Positions 1-9,072 of a stretch of 28,766 nt of DNA are shown here, one piece after another. Position numbers and translations under genes: made by a program. The stretch's first letter is position 1. Each line of letters opens with the position of its first letter. The stretch is from Acetobacteraceae bacterium. GTDB lineage: Bacteria; Pseudomonadota; Alphaproteobacteria; Acetobacterales; Acetobacteraceae. The notes under the pieces were generated by a model that made no database searches, had not been told where the DNA came from, and was given only the letters and a program-made list of their open reading frames with translations. The stretch lies in assembly GCA_019237355.1 (NCBI GenBank), contig JAFAHH010000212.1, forward strand, positions 1-28,766, read 5' to 3'.

Positions 1-253
1 ATTGGTCGCACTTCTGGCTACCGCGTGCTGGCTGATAAACCCGCCACGGCGTAACTGTGGTTCTGCTATCTACTTCTACGAGGTTTCCAGGCTCCGGGCG
101 GGGCCGAGGCTAAATAGAAGCGCCCTGAAACAATCTCGCCACGCTCGTTTCATAGCAACCAGTCACACCCTGGGATGCAGGAAAGTAATCACGGCAGACT
201 CACGGTCGTGCCCTGACAAAAATCAGGATGAACCGGTAGCCCCTGACATAGAT

Positions 254-1965
254 TTGGCTCCCCCTTTCAACGGACTCAGATGGCGATTAACCGCGTACGA
301 TCCCATACTGGTGACCCTCTCAATTCTGATCGCTGTGTTGGCGTCCTATACGGCGCTGGACATGGGAGGGCGAGTCCGGACGGGAACCGGCTGGGCCGGC
401 TGTGCATGGATCGCAGCCGCTTCCGTTGCCATGGGGGTGGCATCTGGTCGATGCACTTCATCGCCATGTTGGCTTTTCATATCGCGATGCCGGTGACGTA
501 TGATGTTGCCCTAACGCTCGTCTCTATGGTCCTCGCGATCACCGTGACCGCGGCTGGGTTCGCGGTCGCCGGCCGCAAGGCCGCGCGGGCCAGAGACACG
601 GTGCTGAGCGGGATCTTTATGGGCGTGGGAATCGTTGGCATGCACTATGGCCGCGATGCGGATGCCAGCCCACCTCCACTATGAGGCCGCGCTTGTTGCG
701 CTGTCTGTTCTGATCGCTGTGGGTGCCGCCACTGTGGCACTCTGGCTTACGGTGCGGCGGCAGAGTCTGCTGCAGAAGGTTGTGGCTGCCATCGCTATGG
801 GTCTGGCTATCTCCGGTATGCACTACACCGGCATGGTGGCCGCGACCTTTACCGCCATGGTGGAGGGGGATCACCCGCATGGTCACGCATCCCTTCAGCA
901 GACCCAGCTTGCCTTGGCGATCGGCGGGACAACCATCCTGATCCTGTGCCTCACCCTGATCGCCTCTTTGGTTGACCGGCGCTTCGCCCAATTTGCGGAG
1001 CGGCAAGCGACGGCGTTGCGCCAAGCCGAGCGCAACTTCGCCTGCTGGTTCAGGGTGTAACGGATTATGCGATCTATATGGTTGACCCGCAGGGCTATGT
1101 CACGAATTGGAATTCGGGAGCCCAGCGCATCACTGGCTATGCCGCTGAGGAAATCGTCGGTCAGCACTGTTCCCGGTTCTACGCAGAAGAGGACCAAGCC
1201 GCCGGTGAACCCGTCCGGGTCTTGGAGACGGGTGCCCGGGAGGGGCGCTATGGGCCGGAGGGCTGGCGTGTTTGCAAAGGCGGAAGGCGTTTCTGGGCCA
1301 ACGTCGTCATTGATCCGATCCGTGCTGAGGACGGGCGGCTGATCGGCTTTGCCAAGGTCATTCGAGATATCACGGAGCAGCGGGAGGCGCAGCTCGCCTT
1401 GGAAGAGGCACAGGGGCGGCTCCTCAGGGCACAGAAAATGGAGGCGGTCGGCCAGCTTACTGGCGGCATTGCCCACGACTTCAACAACCTGCTCCAGGCG
1501 GTGTCGGCCAATCTCGACATGGCTCACATTACGGCGACACGGGGGGACCGTAAGCGCACGCTCCAGCTTCTTGAGGATGCGCAGCGCACGATGGGGCGGG
1601 GCGCACGGCTCACGGGGCAATTGCTCGCCTTTTCACGTCGCCAGATACAGCAGCCCGAGCGCGTGTTCGTGAGCGATTTACTCGCGGAGACGGGTGAACT
1701 GATTCGCCGCGCTTTGGGGGAGACAATCGCGTTTGAGATGCATGCCGAGGCGGTGTACATCGATCCGGCGCAGTTCGAAGCAGCGATCCTCAACCTCATC
1801 CTCAATGCCCGTGATGCAATGCCAAGAGGCGGCACGTTGACCATCGGCATGAGCAATGTCTCTCTGACCATCAAGGAGGCGGCGGCTCTCAACGGCATCG
1901 CTCCAGGCGATATGTGTGCATCGACGTGACCGATACCGGATCTGGCATGGCGCCAGCGGTGCGGG
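254..1965 (+). pseudogene. MHYT-PAS sensor histidine kinase, frameshifted and 3'-truncated
   Basis: Joining reading frames recovers an inner-membrane sensor kinase. The MHYT sensor has repeated SMHF, GMHY and GMHYTGM motifs between hydrophobic helices (about 290-1000). A PAS domain follows (about 1040-1380, YMVDPQGYVTNWNSGAQRI), then a HisKA phospho-acceptor box (GGIAHDFNNLLQAV near 1465-1505), an N-box (LNLILNARDAMPRGG near 1790-1835) and a G1 box (VTDTGSGM near 1925-1950). The frame changes near 430 (a G missing after ATGGGGGTG), near 645 (the expected T-G-M codons after GMHY are lost), near 1038 and near 1915. After the G1 box the sequence switches to an unrelated DUF2283 segment, so the G2 and F boxes are absent. 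MHYT domains are proposed to sense O2, CO or NO. No clear start codon is visible; position 254 (TTG) is only nominal. It cannot make a working kinase as read. Confidence 0.85.
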
Positions 1966-1970
1966 CGCAC

Positions 1971-2099
1971 CGCAGGCAGCATCTCGATGCCGAGAACCCG
2001 CCCCCTCGGCGTCGAATCGAGCACGATGCTTGCGCGACCTCCTCGCCCATTCACCGGCAGCTGGATGCAAGCCACGTCCGCTTGTGGGTCGTAGGGCAT
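1971..2099 (-). pseudogene. DUF2283-like fragment
   Basis: The minus strand from an ATG at 2099 reads MPYDPQADVACIQLP, then a short Gly/Arg linker, then SIVLDSTPRGRVLGIEMLPA. This is the YDPEAD...LYIRL...VILD-DGRVVGIEIL pattern of the small DUF2283 family, whose function is unknown. The usual EEV segment in the middle is missing or replaced. The reading frame then runs on, without a stop, antisense through the kinase remnant, so the 3' end appears lost at the junction. The assignment rests on the motif pattern alone. Confidence 0.5.
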
Positions 2100-2405
2100 C
2101 TTGTCGTCAGGCAGCCGCAAGTCGAATAGGGTGCGGCGGTGCGACCCGCGGGTCACCCATTCTGACGGCCGACTCAGGTCAGATTCAAAGTGGTGACTGG
2201 TTCCGGATCGGACACCTTTAGGGCCAGGTCGGTAACGGACGACTCCAAAGCCATGCAGTTGGCTAGGGCAACATCTCCCACGTAGGCAAACTGCTTGGTT
2301 TCCAATGCATCACATCACCGATCACCTTCGGGCGCTCGCCGCGCTTCACGGTTCTGTCAGGTGTCGTGCCAGTAAGTATAATTTGTTGCCACGTCGTGAG
2401 TCCGC

Positions 2406-2846
2406 TTAAGCCGCTTCCAAGATCGCCAACACCGTGGCGGTCCTACCGAGGTGGTGCATTCTGCGATGATCGGCGGGAACATGCTGGTTGTGATGGCAAC
2501 GGGACCGGAGGAAGTTGCGCAGCTCGTCGTGTCCTCGGCAGAATCGAGCTGCTGATCTCGGGCACTTGAAGCCACGCATGGCCCGGTATCGGCCCTTTGA
2601 TGCCCGGTGGTCTTGTTCAAGCCTGTTCGCAAGATACCGGCTGGTGCGATGGCGCACTCTGCTGCCCAGCTCGGTGCGGATGGCGCGGGGATAGCTGTCG
2701 TGGCGGTCGGTCGTGACCCGGTCAGGAGTAATGCCCGTGGCGGCCTTGGCGGAGCGGAAGAATGCGCGAGCGGCCTTCCTGTCGCGATGCTCACTGAACA
2801 ATACGTCCGGACGGCGGTTGAGGCATACTCGGCACCTGGACGGCAT
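2406..2846 (-). pseudogene. IS6-family-like transposase, C-terminal fragment
   Basis: The product contains DVLFSEHRDRKAARAFFRSA, TTDRHDSYPRAIRTELGSR, RLEQDHRASKGRYRAMRGFK and a C-terminal DELRNFLR...RTATVLAILEAA. This is the catalytic-core and C-terminal pattern of IS6-type DDE transposases (second D in TTD-HDSYP, E in RLEQDH). The N-terminal HTH and the first catalytic Asp are not found upstream in any frame. Several usually conserved positions are changed (RASKGR instead of RGIKGR, TTDR instead of TTDG). A possible terminal repeat remnant (GGTTCTGTCAGGTG, about 2349-2362) lies beyond the stop. It is an inactive remnant. Confidence 0.75.
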
Positions 2847-3155
2847 TGGCGCACCTCGGGCACGACATCCGGTGACATGCGTGGCAGAATGGCCCCTTTG
2901 CTGCGCGACAGAACGGCCTTCCGCGACCGGAGCATGGTGCCAGTCCCGCCGCAGTCACGAGGTGGAGCGCGTTATCGCATACGAGCCTCGGCCGTTCGGC
3001 ACTGAAGCTGAATTCGCACGGCGGCGGCTCCAGACGGCGCCCGAGCCGGTTCCAATCCAGATGGACGACGCGCTGCGCCTCGCGACGTCGATCGCTGGGT
3101 TCGATGAGCGGAGGAAACGGGGCCAGGGCCGTACCAGACTGAGGCGAGCGCACGA

Positions 3156-3707
3156 GTGTGCGGCCGAGGTCCATCAGGCGCCTGTAGCCACCGCGCCCGT
3201 CCTCGACTCTACTGGAAGGTCGGAATACCCACGATCCGCGGGTACACAGCCCAGCAGTTCAACGATGCCTGCCGGCGGTATCTCCCGGCGCACAACCTGG
3301 AAGAGTGCGCCTCGCAGGCTCAGCCGGCCACGGAGAATTTGTGCGAGGAAGTGCGGGAATCCTTTAATTCATCCGGCCCATCGGGCACCGGAACGAAAAA
3401 GCCCGGCAAATCACAGCGAACTCCCCTGGTGCCGGATACCGAAGAGGGGCCGCGCACCGCATCCGACACCACACCGCGCACCGCCCAAAAGGGTACGGGA
3501 CCGGCGCCGGTGCCGGATACGGTGCGCAAGCCCCCTCCGGCATCCGACACCGGGGAAAGTCATCATAAAACACAGGAGAAAATCGTTCCGGTGCCCGATG
3601 TGCCGGATCAAATGCAGAATCCGGGCCTTTCCGGCACAAATTCTCCGAACCCGCCTCCGGCACCTCCTAACTCACGACCACAAGGCGAAGGGATCGATGA
3701 GCTATGA
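3156..3707 (+). pseudogene. C-terminal remnant of a DUF3631-type (phage/plasmid helicase-primase) protein
   Basis: From about 3216 the frame reads GIPTIRGYTAQQFNDACRRYLP, which resembles the end of the DUF3631 domain (RGY....F-DA--RYLP) of phage and plasmid helicase/primase-like proteins. A low-complexity Pro/Thr/Ser/Asp tail follows. The tail contains a 27-residue degenerate unit beginning VPDT...ASDT. The rest of the protein upstream is not recognisable, so this is a fragment. The ATG/GTG chosen here is only the first in frame. Family assignment is moderate: the tail composition is typical of this group but not diagnostic. Confidence 0.4.
3428..3610 (+). repeat. Degenerate 81-bp tandem repeat
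   Basis: GGTGCCGGATAC occurs at 3428 and 3509, and a variant (GGTGCCCGAT) at 3590, each exactly 81 bp apart. GCATCCGACACC occurs at 3459 and 3540, with a variant (CCATCGGGCACC) at 3378, again exactly 81 bp apart. The unit is 27 codons in the frame of the DUF3631-like tail. Copies have diverged strongly between these anchors. Confidence 0.75.
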
Positions 3708-4200
3708 GTTGCCTGGGCACTGATGACCAAGGGAGGGATCTATCGGCTCCGGCCGCGATCGGACCACTCGAGAAATTTTCCAACCCGGCGCGAGAAAGCC
3801 TCGGCGGCGATCTCATCCGCCTCTACGGCTTTGTCGAGAAGCGGGCGTATGTGCTACGCTACATCCCCCGCGGTTTATGAGGGGACAGTGCGGGATTACC
3901 GAGACGCGCCTCGATCTTCTTCAGGTGCCTCTCCGCGCGGATCCATGCCGGTTCGAGCTGACTGCTGTAGACCAGCCCGGAACACCCTCTTCGACCGCCG
4001 CAATATCAGCGCCGCTCCCCGCGCTTTGGCTGAAATCCTAACCCGCACGAATGAGATCAATGGTCCGGAAGCCGAATCCATCATTGATCGCCATTTGATA
4101 TCTGGAGCAGCGAATGCATGAACCCTCCAGGCTAGGAGAAGATGAACCCGCATTGGTCGAGGGCATCGGATAGGGCTGGCTTCCAATCTTTCTATCTGCC
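3708..4200. other. Stretch without a recognisable gene
   Basis: Open frames exist on both strands (for example plus 3723-4121, ending EINGPEAESIIDRHLISGA) but no family, good ribosome binding site or codon pattern supports them. It is most likely decayed sequence between mobile-element remnants. Confidence 0.5.
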
Positions 4201-4322
4201 TCCGGTCGTTGCGATTTTCCCGGCGCCGGCACGGCAACCGGCGCAGTCGAGCATGGTGTCGAGATTCGGCGTGGTGATCCCGACGTGCTGCAGGGTTGGA
4301 TGGCAATGATCTCTGTGTTCAT
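4200..4322 (-). pseudogene. Possible 5' fragment of a VOC/glyoxalase-family protein
   Basis: On the minus strand an ATG at 4322 is preceded by a GAGAGGAAAA-like ribosome binding site and starts MNTEIIAIQP. After a one-base shift it continues LQHVGITTPNLDTMLD, the N-terminal beta-alpha module typical of VOC-fold proteins (glyoxalases, extradiol dioxygenases), in which H is the first metal ligand. The following WYR-VLG segment is not readable, so only the first strand-helix remains. The match is short, so the call is tentative. Confidence 0.35.
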
Positions 4323-4654
4323 TTTTCCTCTCAGCATTACTTCTGAGAAGGTATCCCACGCCGAATGAGCGCTCGAAGAGGCATTCTTCGATGATTTTGA
4401 CGCCGGAATGTGCCGGCGTCCGGCAGGCACACCGCATCTACGCGTACAACCGGCAGCCTATCACCCGATCACGCAATCTATAAAGACATTCCTTCGAGAC
4501 CATGATCATGGCCCGCACGGCTGGGTGATCGGGTCCTTCAGCGTGCGGTGTATTCGCGGTCGGGAACGATGGGCCTGGCCTGTCATGCCCTCCTTCCCGC
4601 CATTCTCATTGCAACTTCGCCACTTTCAGCCGGGGTGTCAGGCGACATGGAAAA
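4323..4654. other. Stretch without a recognisable gene
   Basis: This 330-bp interval lies between the VOC-like start and the istB homology. It has short open frames on both strands with no recognisable motif. The upstream side of the VOC-like start could have held its promoter; nothing specific is visible. Confidence 0.4.
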
Positions 4655-5111
4655 TGAGGCCGGGAAATCGCACTTGGCAGTGGCGCTTGGCCGCGAAGCG
4701 ATCCGGCACGGCTACTCGGTGCTGTTTATTCCGGCGATTCGCCTGATCACGGCGCTGGCGAAGGTGCTTGCGGAAGGGAAGCTCGAGGAGAAGCTTGCGT
4801 ATTACGCCAAGCCAAAACTGCTGATCACCGATGAACTCGGCTACTTGCCGCTCGACCCAATGCGGCGCATTTTTTTCCAGCTGGTATCGCGCCGCTATGA
4901 GCGGGGCAGCCTGCTGGTGACCAGTAACCGGTCCGTGGGCGAATGGGCGAGCTGTTTGGTGACCCGGTGGTAGCGACCGCCATCCTGGACCGGCTCTTAC
5001 ACCACAGCCATATCATCACCGATCCCCGGGGACAGCTACCGGCTGCGCGAAAAACGCCGCGCCGGGCTTCTGCAAAAGGCGCGCCGGCTGCTAGCGAGAC
5101 CACGGCATTGA
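4655..5111 (+). pseudogene. istB: IS21-family helper ATPase IstB, 5'-truncated and frameshifted
   Basis: The frame reads AGKSHLAVALGREAIRHGYS, then a region with LITDELGYLPLD (Walker B) and RRYERGSLLVTSNRSVGEW (sensor region), as in IstB, the AAA+ target-site selector of IS21 elements. The phosphate-binding loop is damaged: the usual GPPGTGKSH is replaced by MENEAGKSH at the junction near 4655. A frameshift near 4940 moves GELFGDPVVATAILDRLLHH to the next frame, and a second near 5025 puts DSYRLREKRRAGLLQKA in the third, ending at a TGA at 5109-5111. No istA is present. The sequence just after the stop resembles the usual IS21 tail, but no terminal repeat can be defined. Confidence 0.85.
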
Positions 5112-5724
5112 CAAAGGGTGGCCTCGTTTTCGGTGTCGTCACCGGCCTCGTTTCTGACGTCGTTTGACACGGGCAGCCTCAATATCGCTTGCGGTGGGCT
5201 ATCGCGTATCGGTGAAAGCAAAGGTCACTCCGCTGGACATCGCGCTCGAAATGCAGGGCCGCCCGCCCAAGCGCCGGGGGCGGCTTGCCTCGATCGCGCC
5301 GGGATGGCTCGCTCTCCCCAACCTGAGGATGCATAGCAGGCAAAATTTGCTTCCATAGATAGCATATACAGGCTACTATTCGCGCAAAGGATAGCAGAGC
5401 GATAAACACACTATGAGACGGGGTCTTCGGTGAAATCAGCCCAATTGTCGTCGTTGTGTCTCCTGACCGCCTCCTGGATCGCGGGCGGCGAAAGCCAATG
5501 CCGCCTTCGCTCAGACCAACTCGCGACTGCCGTCAGAGCGAGCTCAAGCTGAGCGCACTCGCCGGGTAGCCTGCTGGGGCAGGCCAGGGCGCCCCGGGGC
5601 AACATCGAGCCAGCATTGCTCTAGCCCGGGCGCGCCATCCGACGATGCGGCGCGGGTCTTGCTTCAGGCCGCAATCAAACAAGTTGTTACCGCCACAACT
5701 GATCCGACCAAAGATTGGTGAACC
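5112..5724. other. Boundary region upstream of the glycan locus, no clear gene
   Basis: This 610-bp interval separates the IS21 remnant from the first intact hydrolase. Short open frames on both strands (for example minus 5411-5605, with SPPAIQEAVRRHNDDNW) match nothing recognisable. An AT-richer patch at about 5340-5410 is the most promoter-like sequence upstream of the gene at 5725, but no convincing -35/-10 pair can be named. Confidence 0.4.
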
Positions 5725-6924
5725 ATGACATTCATGTTCTGCGCCGGAATAGAAGGCAGCAACCCCACCATCGATGATGGCACGACCCGGCGCGATCAAT
5801 ATCGCGAATGCGGGCACTACGCTCGCTGGGAAGAGGATTTTGACTTAGCGCAGGAGATTGGCGTCTCGCACCTGCGGTATGGGCCGCCGATCCACACCAC
5901 ATGGCTTGGAGACGAGAGCTATAATTGGGAATTCGCCGACGCAACCTTCGGCAGGCTGCGTGAGCTCGGTATCGAGGTAATCGCCGATCTGTGCCATTTC
6001 GGCTTGCCTGACTGGCTTGGGAACAGCTTCCAGAACGAGGATTTCCCGACGCTGTTCGCCGGGTATGCGGAGGCCTTTGCCCGCCGCTACTCCTGGGTCC
6101 GGCTCTACACGCCGGTGAACGAGATCATGATCTGCGCCCGGTTCAGCGCCCTCTACGGTTACTGGAACGAACAGCTCCAGAGCGAACGGGGCTTCGTCAC
6201 CGCACTGAAGCACCTGACAAAAGCCAACATGCTGGCGATGCAGGCGATCCTGCGGGTACGGCCGGACGCGCTGTTCGTGCAGAGCGAGGATGCGAATTAT
6301 TTCCATCCAGAAGCTCCCGATGCCATCCCAATCGCGAGGCGGCGGGCGGAAGAGAGCATGATCGCTTTTGACTTGACCTTTGGCCGCCCGCCTGACGCTA
6401 GCACCCTGCTCTATCTGATGGAGAACGGGCTATCCCGGCAGGAATTCGAGTGGTTCATGGCGCAACGCGTGCGGCGCCACTGCATCATGGGCCTGGATTA
6501 CTATTTTACCTCGGAGCAGCGCATCTCAGCGGACGGTAAGGCTACGCCGGCCGGGGATGTATTCGGGTTTGCGGAGCTCGCTCGCGCCTACTGGCAACGA
6601 TATCATATTCCACTGCTGCACACTGAGACCAACTGGCCGCAAGGTCCCCAGGGAGATGAAGCGGTCACCTGGCTATTCCGCCAATTCGCTTGTGCGATGC
6701 GATTGCGCCGGTCCGGTGTGCCCTTGCTGGGTTTCACCTGGTATTCCCTCGGGGACCAGACAGATTGGGATATAGTCCTGCGGGACATGCGTGGCCGCAC
6801 GTTTCCGGTTGGATTGTTCGATATGGATCGCGCGATCCGGCCTGTTGGGGCCGCGTATAGGCGCCTGATCGCCGAGTGGGGGCCGCTCTTGAACCAAGAG
6901 ACGGATTGCCTCCGGGTAGGGTGA
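5725..6924 (+). CDS. GH1-like glycoside hydrolase (clan GH-A)
   Basis: This 399-residue protein has the layout of a family 1 glycosidase, a retaining (beta/alpha)8 barrel. The acid/base Glu is E133 in YTPVNE and the candidate nucleophile is E301 in LLHTETNWP. Supporting barrel segments are RYGPPIHTTW (51-60), ADLCHFGLPDWL (87-98), QSEDANYFHP (186-195) and MGLDYYFTSE (255-264). It has no signal peptide, so it should be cytoplasmic. It is shorter than classical beta-glucosidases (about 450) and its nucleophile motif (TETN) differs from the usual ITENG, so it belongs to a divergent branch and the substrate is unknown. The start has a weak ribosome site (GGTG, about 5 bases before the ATG); M4 is an alternative. 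It is transcribed in the same direction as the GH39-like gene 297 bp downstream. Confidence 0.85.
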   Translation: MTFMFCAGIEGSNPTIDDGTTRRDQYRECGHYARWEEDFDLAQEIGVSHLRYGPPIHTTWLGDESYNWEFADATFGRLRELGIEVIADLCHFGLPDWLGNSFQNEDFPTLFAGYAEAFARRYSWVRLYTPVNEIMICARFSALYGYWNEQLQSERGFVTALKHLTKANMLAMQAILRVRPDALFVQSEDANYFHPEAPDAIPIARRRAEESMIAFDLTFGRPPDASTLLYLMENGLSRQEFEWFMAQRVRRHCIMGLDYYFTSEQRISADGKATPAGDVFGFAELARAYWQRYHIPLLHTETNWPQGPQGDEAVTWLFRQFACAMRLRRSGVPLLGFTWYSLGDQTDWDIVLRDMRGRTFPVGLFDMDRAIRPVGAAYRRLIAEWGPLLNQETDCLRVG

Positions 6925-7221
6925 TTGCGCTAACCTGAGCTCATGCAGCAAGCGGCATCGCGTATAGTGACCGGCTCTCTATCCCAGCTCGACCCGAGCC
7001 GGTTGCAGAGCCGGGCAGACCCATATAGTTCGCGACGTCATCGCGACCTCGCTGTGGACCAGCGCGCACTGAGTACGAGCACTCGCGCTTTGGGACCATC
7101 GCGGGCAGATTGAGAAGGGGCAGAGCCCGCTGGTCGATCTCTGTAGTAGTCGGGAGGCTTCACCTGGGTACTGCCCAGCCATCAGGTCCCGCCGAATACT
7201 GCCGGATTGTTGGGGGTTTCC

Positions 7222-9072
7222 ATGAAAGACCAGCTATCGCGACGCGCTTTCCTTCGCACTGCAGGCCTGTTTTCCACGTCCGTGCCGGTGTCCGCGCAAA
7301 GCCCCGAGTCCCTGAAGGTCATCGACTTGGCCCAGATGTCCAACGGCAGCCGCTTCCATGCCGAAGACTTCAACATCGTCGGGCTATTCGATGTCGATTG
7401 GCTGCCGGACCCGCGCTTTACCCGATTGTTGGACAATTTCGCTGCTTCCCCTGGCGGGTTTCGAATGGTGCGCTTTTTCGGCGCGCTGAATTCGGGAGTG
7501 CGCGAGAATACTTTCCCGCAATCTAGCGGCGATGTTTGGCAGGATCCAACCGAAGCGATAGATTTCACCACTAGCTTCAATGCTATTTCAGAACTCGTTT
7601 CGCGCGGTCTTATTCCTTTTGTCAGCCTTACCTTCTTTCCGCGGGCTGTCTCCCCGTCTCCCATCATGCCTCCAGCATCGTTTGGAAATTGGAAGCATCT
7701 GATACAGGTATTTCTCGAGCAATTGGCGGACCGGTTTGGGCGGGATGCTGTGGCGCGATGGTGGTTCGAGGCCTGGAATGAGCCCAATATGCCCCCATTC
7801 TGGGCCGGGAGTTTCGAGCAGTATCTTGCGCTCTACCGAGCCACTTCGGAGGCGGTCCGGGAGACGGGGTTGCGCGTGCGCCTTGGCGGGCCCGCCATCG
7901 CCTATATGCCTGGCGGTGAGGGCACACGATTGACCGAGCGGTTCCTAAGTTTCGTTGCAAGCGACCCTATGTTAAAGTGCGACTACATTTCAATACATCG
8001 CAAGGGTACCTGGACGAACGAGGAAGGAGCGCCGGATTTACGCCGGTCGGTGGACGCGGTCCATATGACTGCACAGGCAGCACAGCGGCTGGACGCCAAA
8101 CGGTTCCGAAACCTCGTTATCATCAATGATGAAGCGGACATGCTTGTCGGTTTCGATCGACCGTTCGAGCCGCGCATGACGGAGCAATTTGCATCATGGC
8201 TCAGCGCGCAGACGGTCGCTTACGATCAGCTCACAGAAAAATATCAGGGGTTGAGTCTACGCTTTGCTGCCGCCTCTGACAATGCGAATCAGCAGCTCGT
8301 CCAAAGTCCTTTCGATGGCCGGCGCAGTATAATGACATGCACTGGCCGGGCTGCAGACGATCTGATAAAGCTGCCAGTCTACGGCTTTTACGAAACGATT
8401 CGCGTTTTGGCAGAGCACCGGGCCGTTGCGCTCACCCCCGAAGCGACATATCCAAATACGGACGTTTATCACATAGCAACCACCGGCGCAGGGAGCTTTT
8501 CTGCCCTATTTACGTACTATCCCGATCCAGCTGCTCCAATTGCGGGGCACCGGCGGGTCGATTACACCATTTCCGGGATTCCGTGGCCACGAACGAACGT
8601 GAGCCAGTTCACGATTAACCGGGAGCAGAGCAATGCTTACACCGCGGCCGGCCGTATTTTAAATCCAAAGCTGGATTCGGAATCGATAAAGCGTGTACGG
8701 CAGGCGCAGGAAGTAGCAATCGCAAACCAGGCTGACCGGCCGGTCCAAAATGGCAAAATCCAGCTCTTATTCGACCTTGAACCATATGCAACCGTGCTTT
8801 GGCTGTTGACTCCTTACGCCCCAGGTACCCCCTTGCCGCCGCAAGGGATTCAAGCCGAACGTGTGCGTAGCGATGTCATCCTGCGGTGGAATGCAAGTAA
8901 CGATCCAGGGCTGCTCGGCTATCAGGTTAGCCGGACGGAAGGCATGAGTTCTCCGCTACTACGGTGTGGGTTGTGGATCGATACGGACGCCGGGCCGCAC
9001 CCGATCGAATATAGCATTCTCGCGGTTAGCACATCAGGCGTCCGCAGTACCGCTCAGACTATCCGTGCTTAG
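7222..9072 (+). CDS. Tat-exported GH39-like glycoside hydrolase
   Basis: This 616-residue protein starts at the ATG at 7222, preceded by GGGGG five bases upstream. A TTG 15 bases earlier is less likely. The N-terminus carries a twin-arginine signal (SRRAFLRTAG, residues 6-15) with probable cleavage after VSA near residue 25, so it is exported folded. The body matches the xylosidase/iduronidase-type GH39 fold: acid/base E187 in WWFEAWNEPN, GGPAIAYMPGG (222-232), DYISIHRKG (254-262) and a candidate nucleophile E304 in VIINDEAD. The C-terminal 90 residues (from about PPQGIQAERV) look like a fibronectin-III-type domain (VILRWNASNDPGLLGYQVSR). The substrate cannot be told from sequence. Its 3' end overlaps the convergent minus-strand gene by 14 bp. 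Confidence 0.85.
   Translation: MKDQLSRRAFLRTAGLFSTSVPVSAQSPESLKVIDLAQMSNGSRFHAEDFNIVGLFDVDWLPDPRFTRLLDNFAASPGGFRMVRFFGALNSGVRENTFPQSSGDVWQDPTEAIDFTTSFNAISELVSRGLIPFVSLTFFPRAVSPSPIMPPASFGNWKHLIQVFLEQLADRFGRDAVARWWFEAWNEPNMPPFWAGSFEQYLALYRATSEAVRETGLRVRLGGPAIAYMPGGEGTRLTERFLSFVASDPMLKCDYISIHRKGTWTNEEGAPDLRRSVDAVHMTAQAAQRLDAKRFRNLVIINDEADMLVGFDRPFEPRMTEQFASWLSAQTVAYDQLTEKYQGLSLRFAAASDNANQQLVQSPFDGRRSIMTCTGRAADDLIKLPVYGFYETIRVLAEHRAVALTPEATYPNTDVYHIATTGAGSFSALFTYYPDPAAPIAGHRRVDYTISGIPWPRTNVSQFTINREQSNAYTAAGRILNPKLDSESIKRVRQAQEVAIANQADRPVQNGKIQLLFDLEPYATVLWLLTPYAPGTPLPPQGIQAERVRSDVILRWNASNDPGLLGYQVSRTEGMSSPLLRCGLWIDTDAGPHPIEYSILAVSTSGVRSTAQTIRA

Noticed and set aside
1524..1970. Minus-strand continuation of the DUF2283 frame through the kinase
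   Set aside because: This part is the antisense of the clear kinase core and has no resemblance to any family.
2713..3723. Long plus-strand open frame of 336 codons
   Set aside because: Arg/Pro-rich composition, no family motif, and it overlaps the IS6 fragment on the other strand and the DUF3631-like frame; it is a GC-rich shadow frame.
4566..4590. GGAAC box as a second EcfG promoter
   Set aside because: The 16 bases after it are followed by CATG, not CGTT, and no gene start fits.
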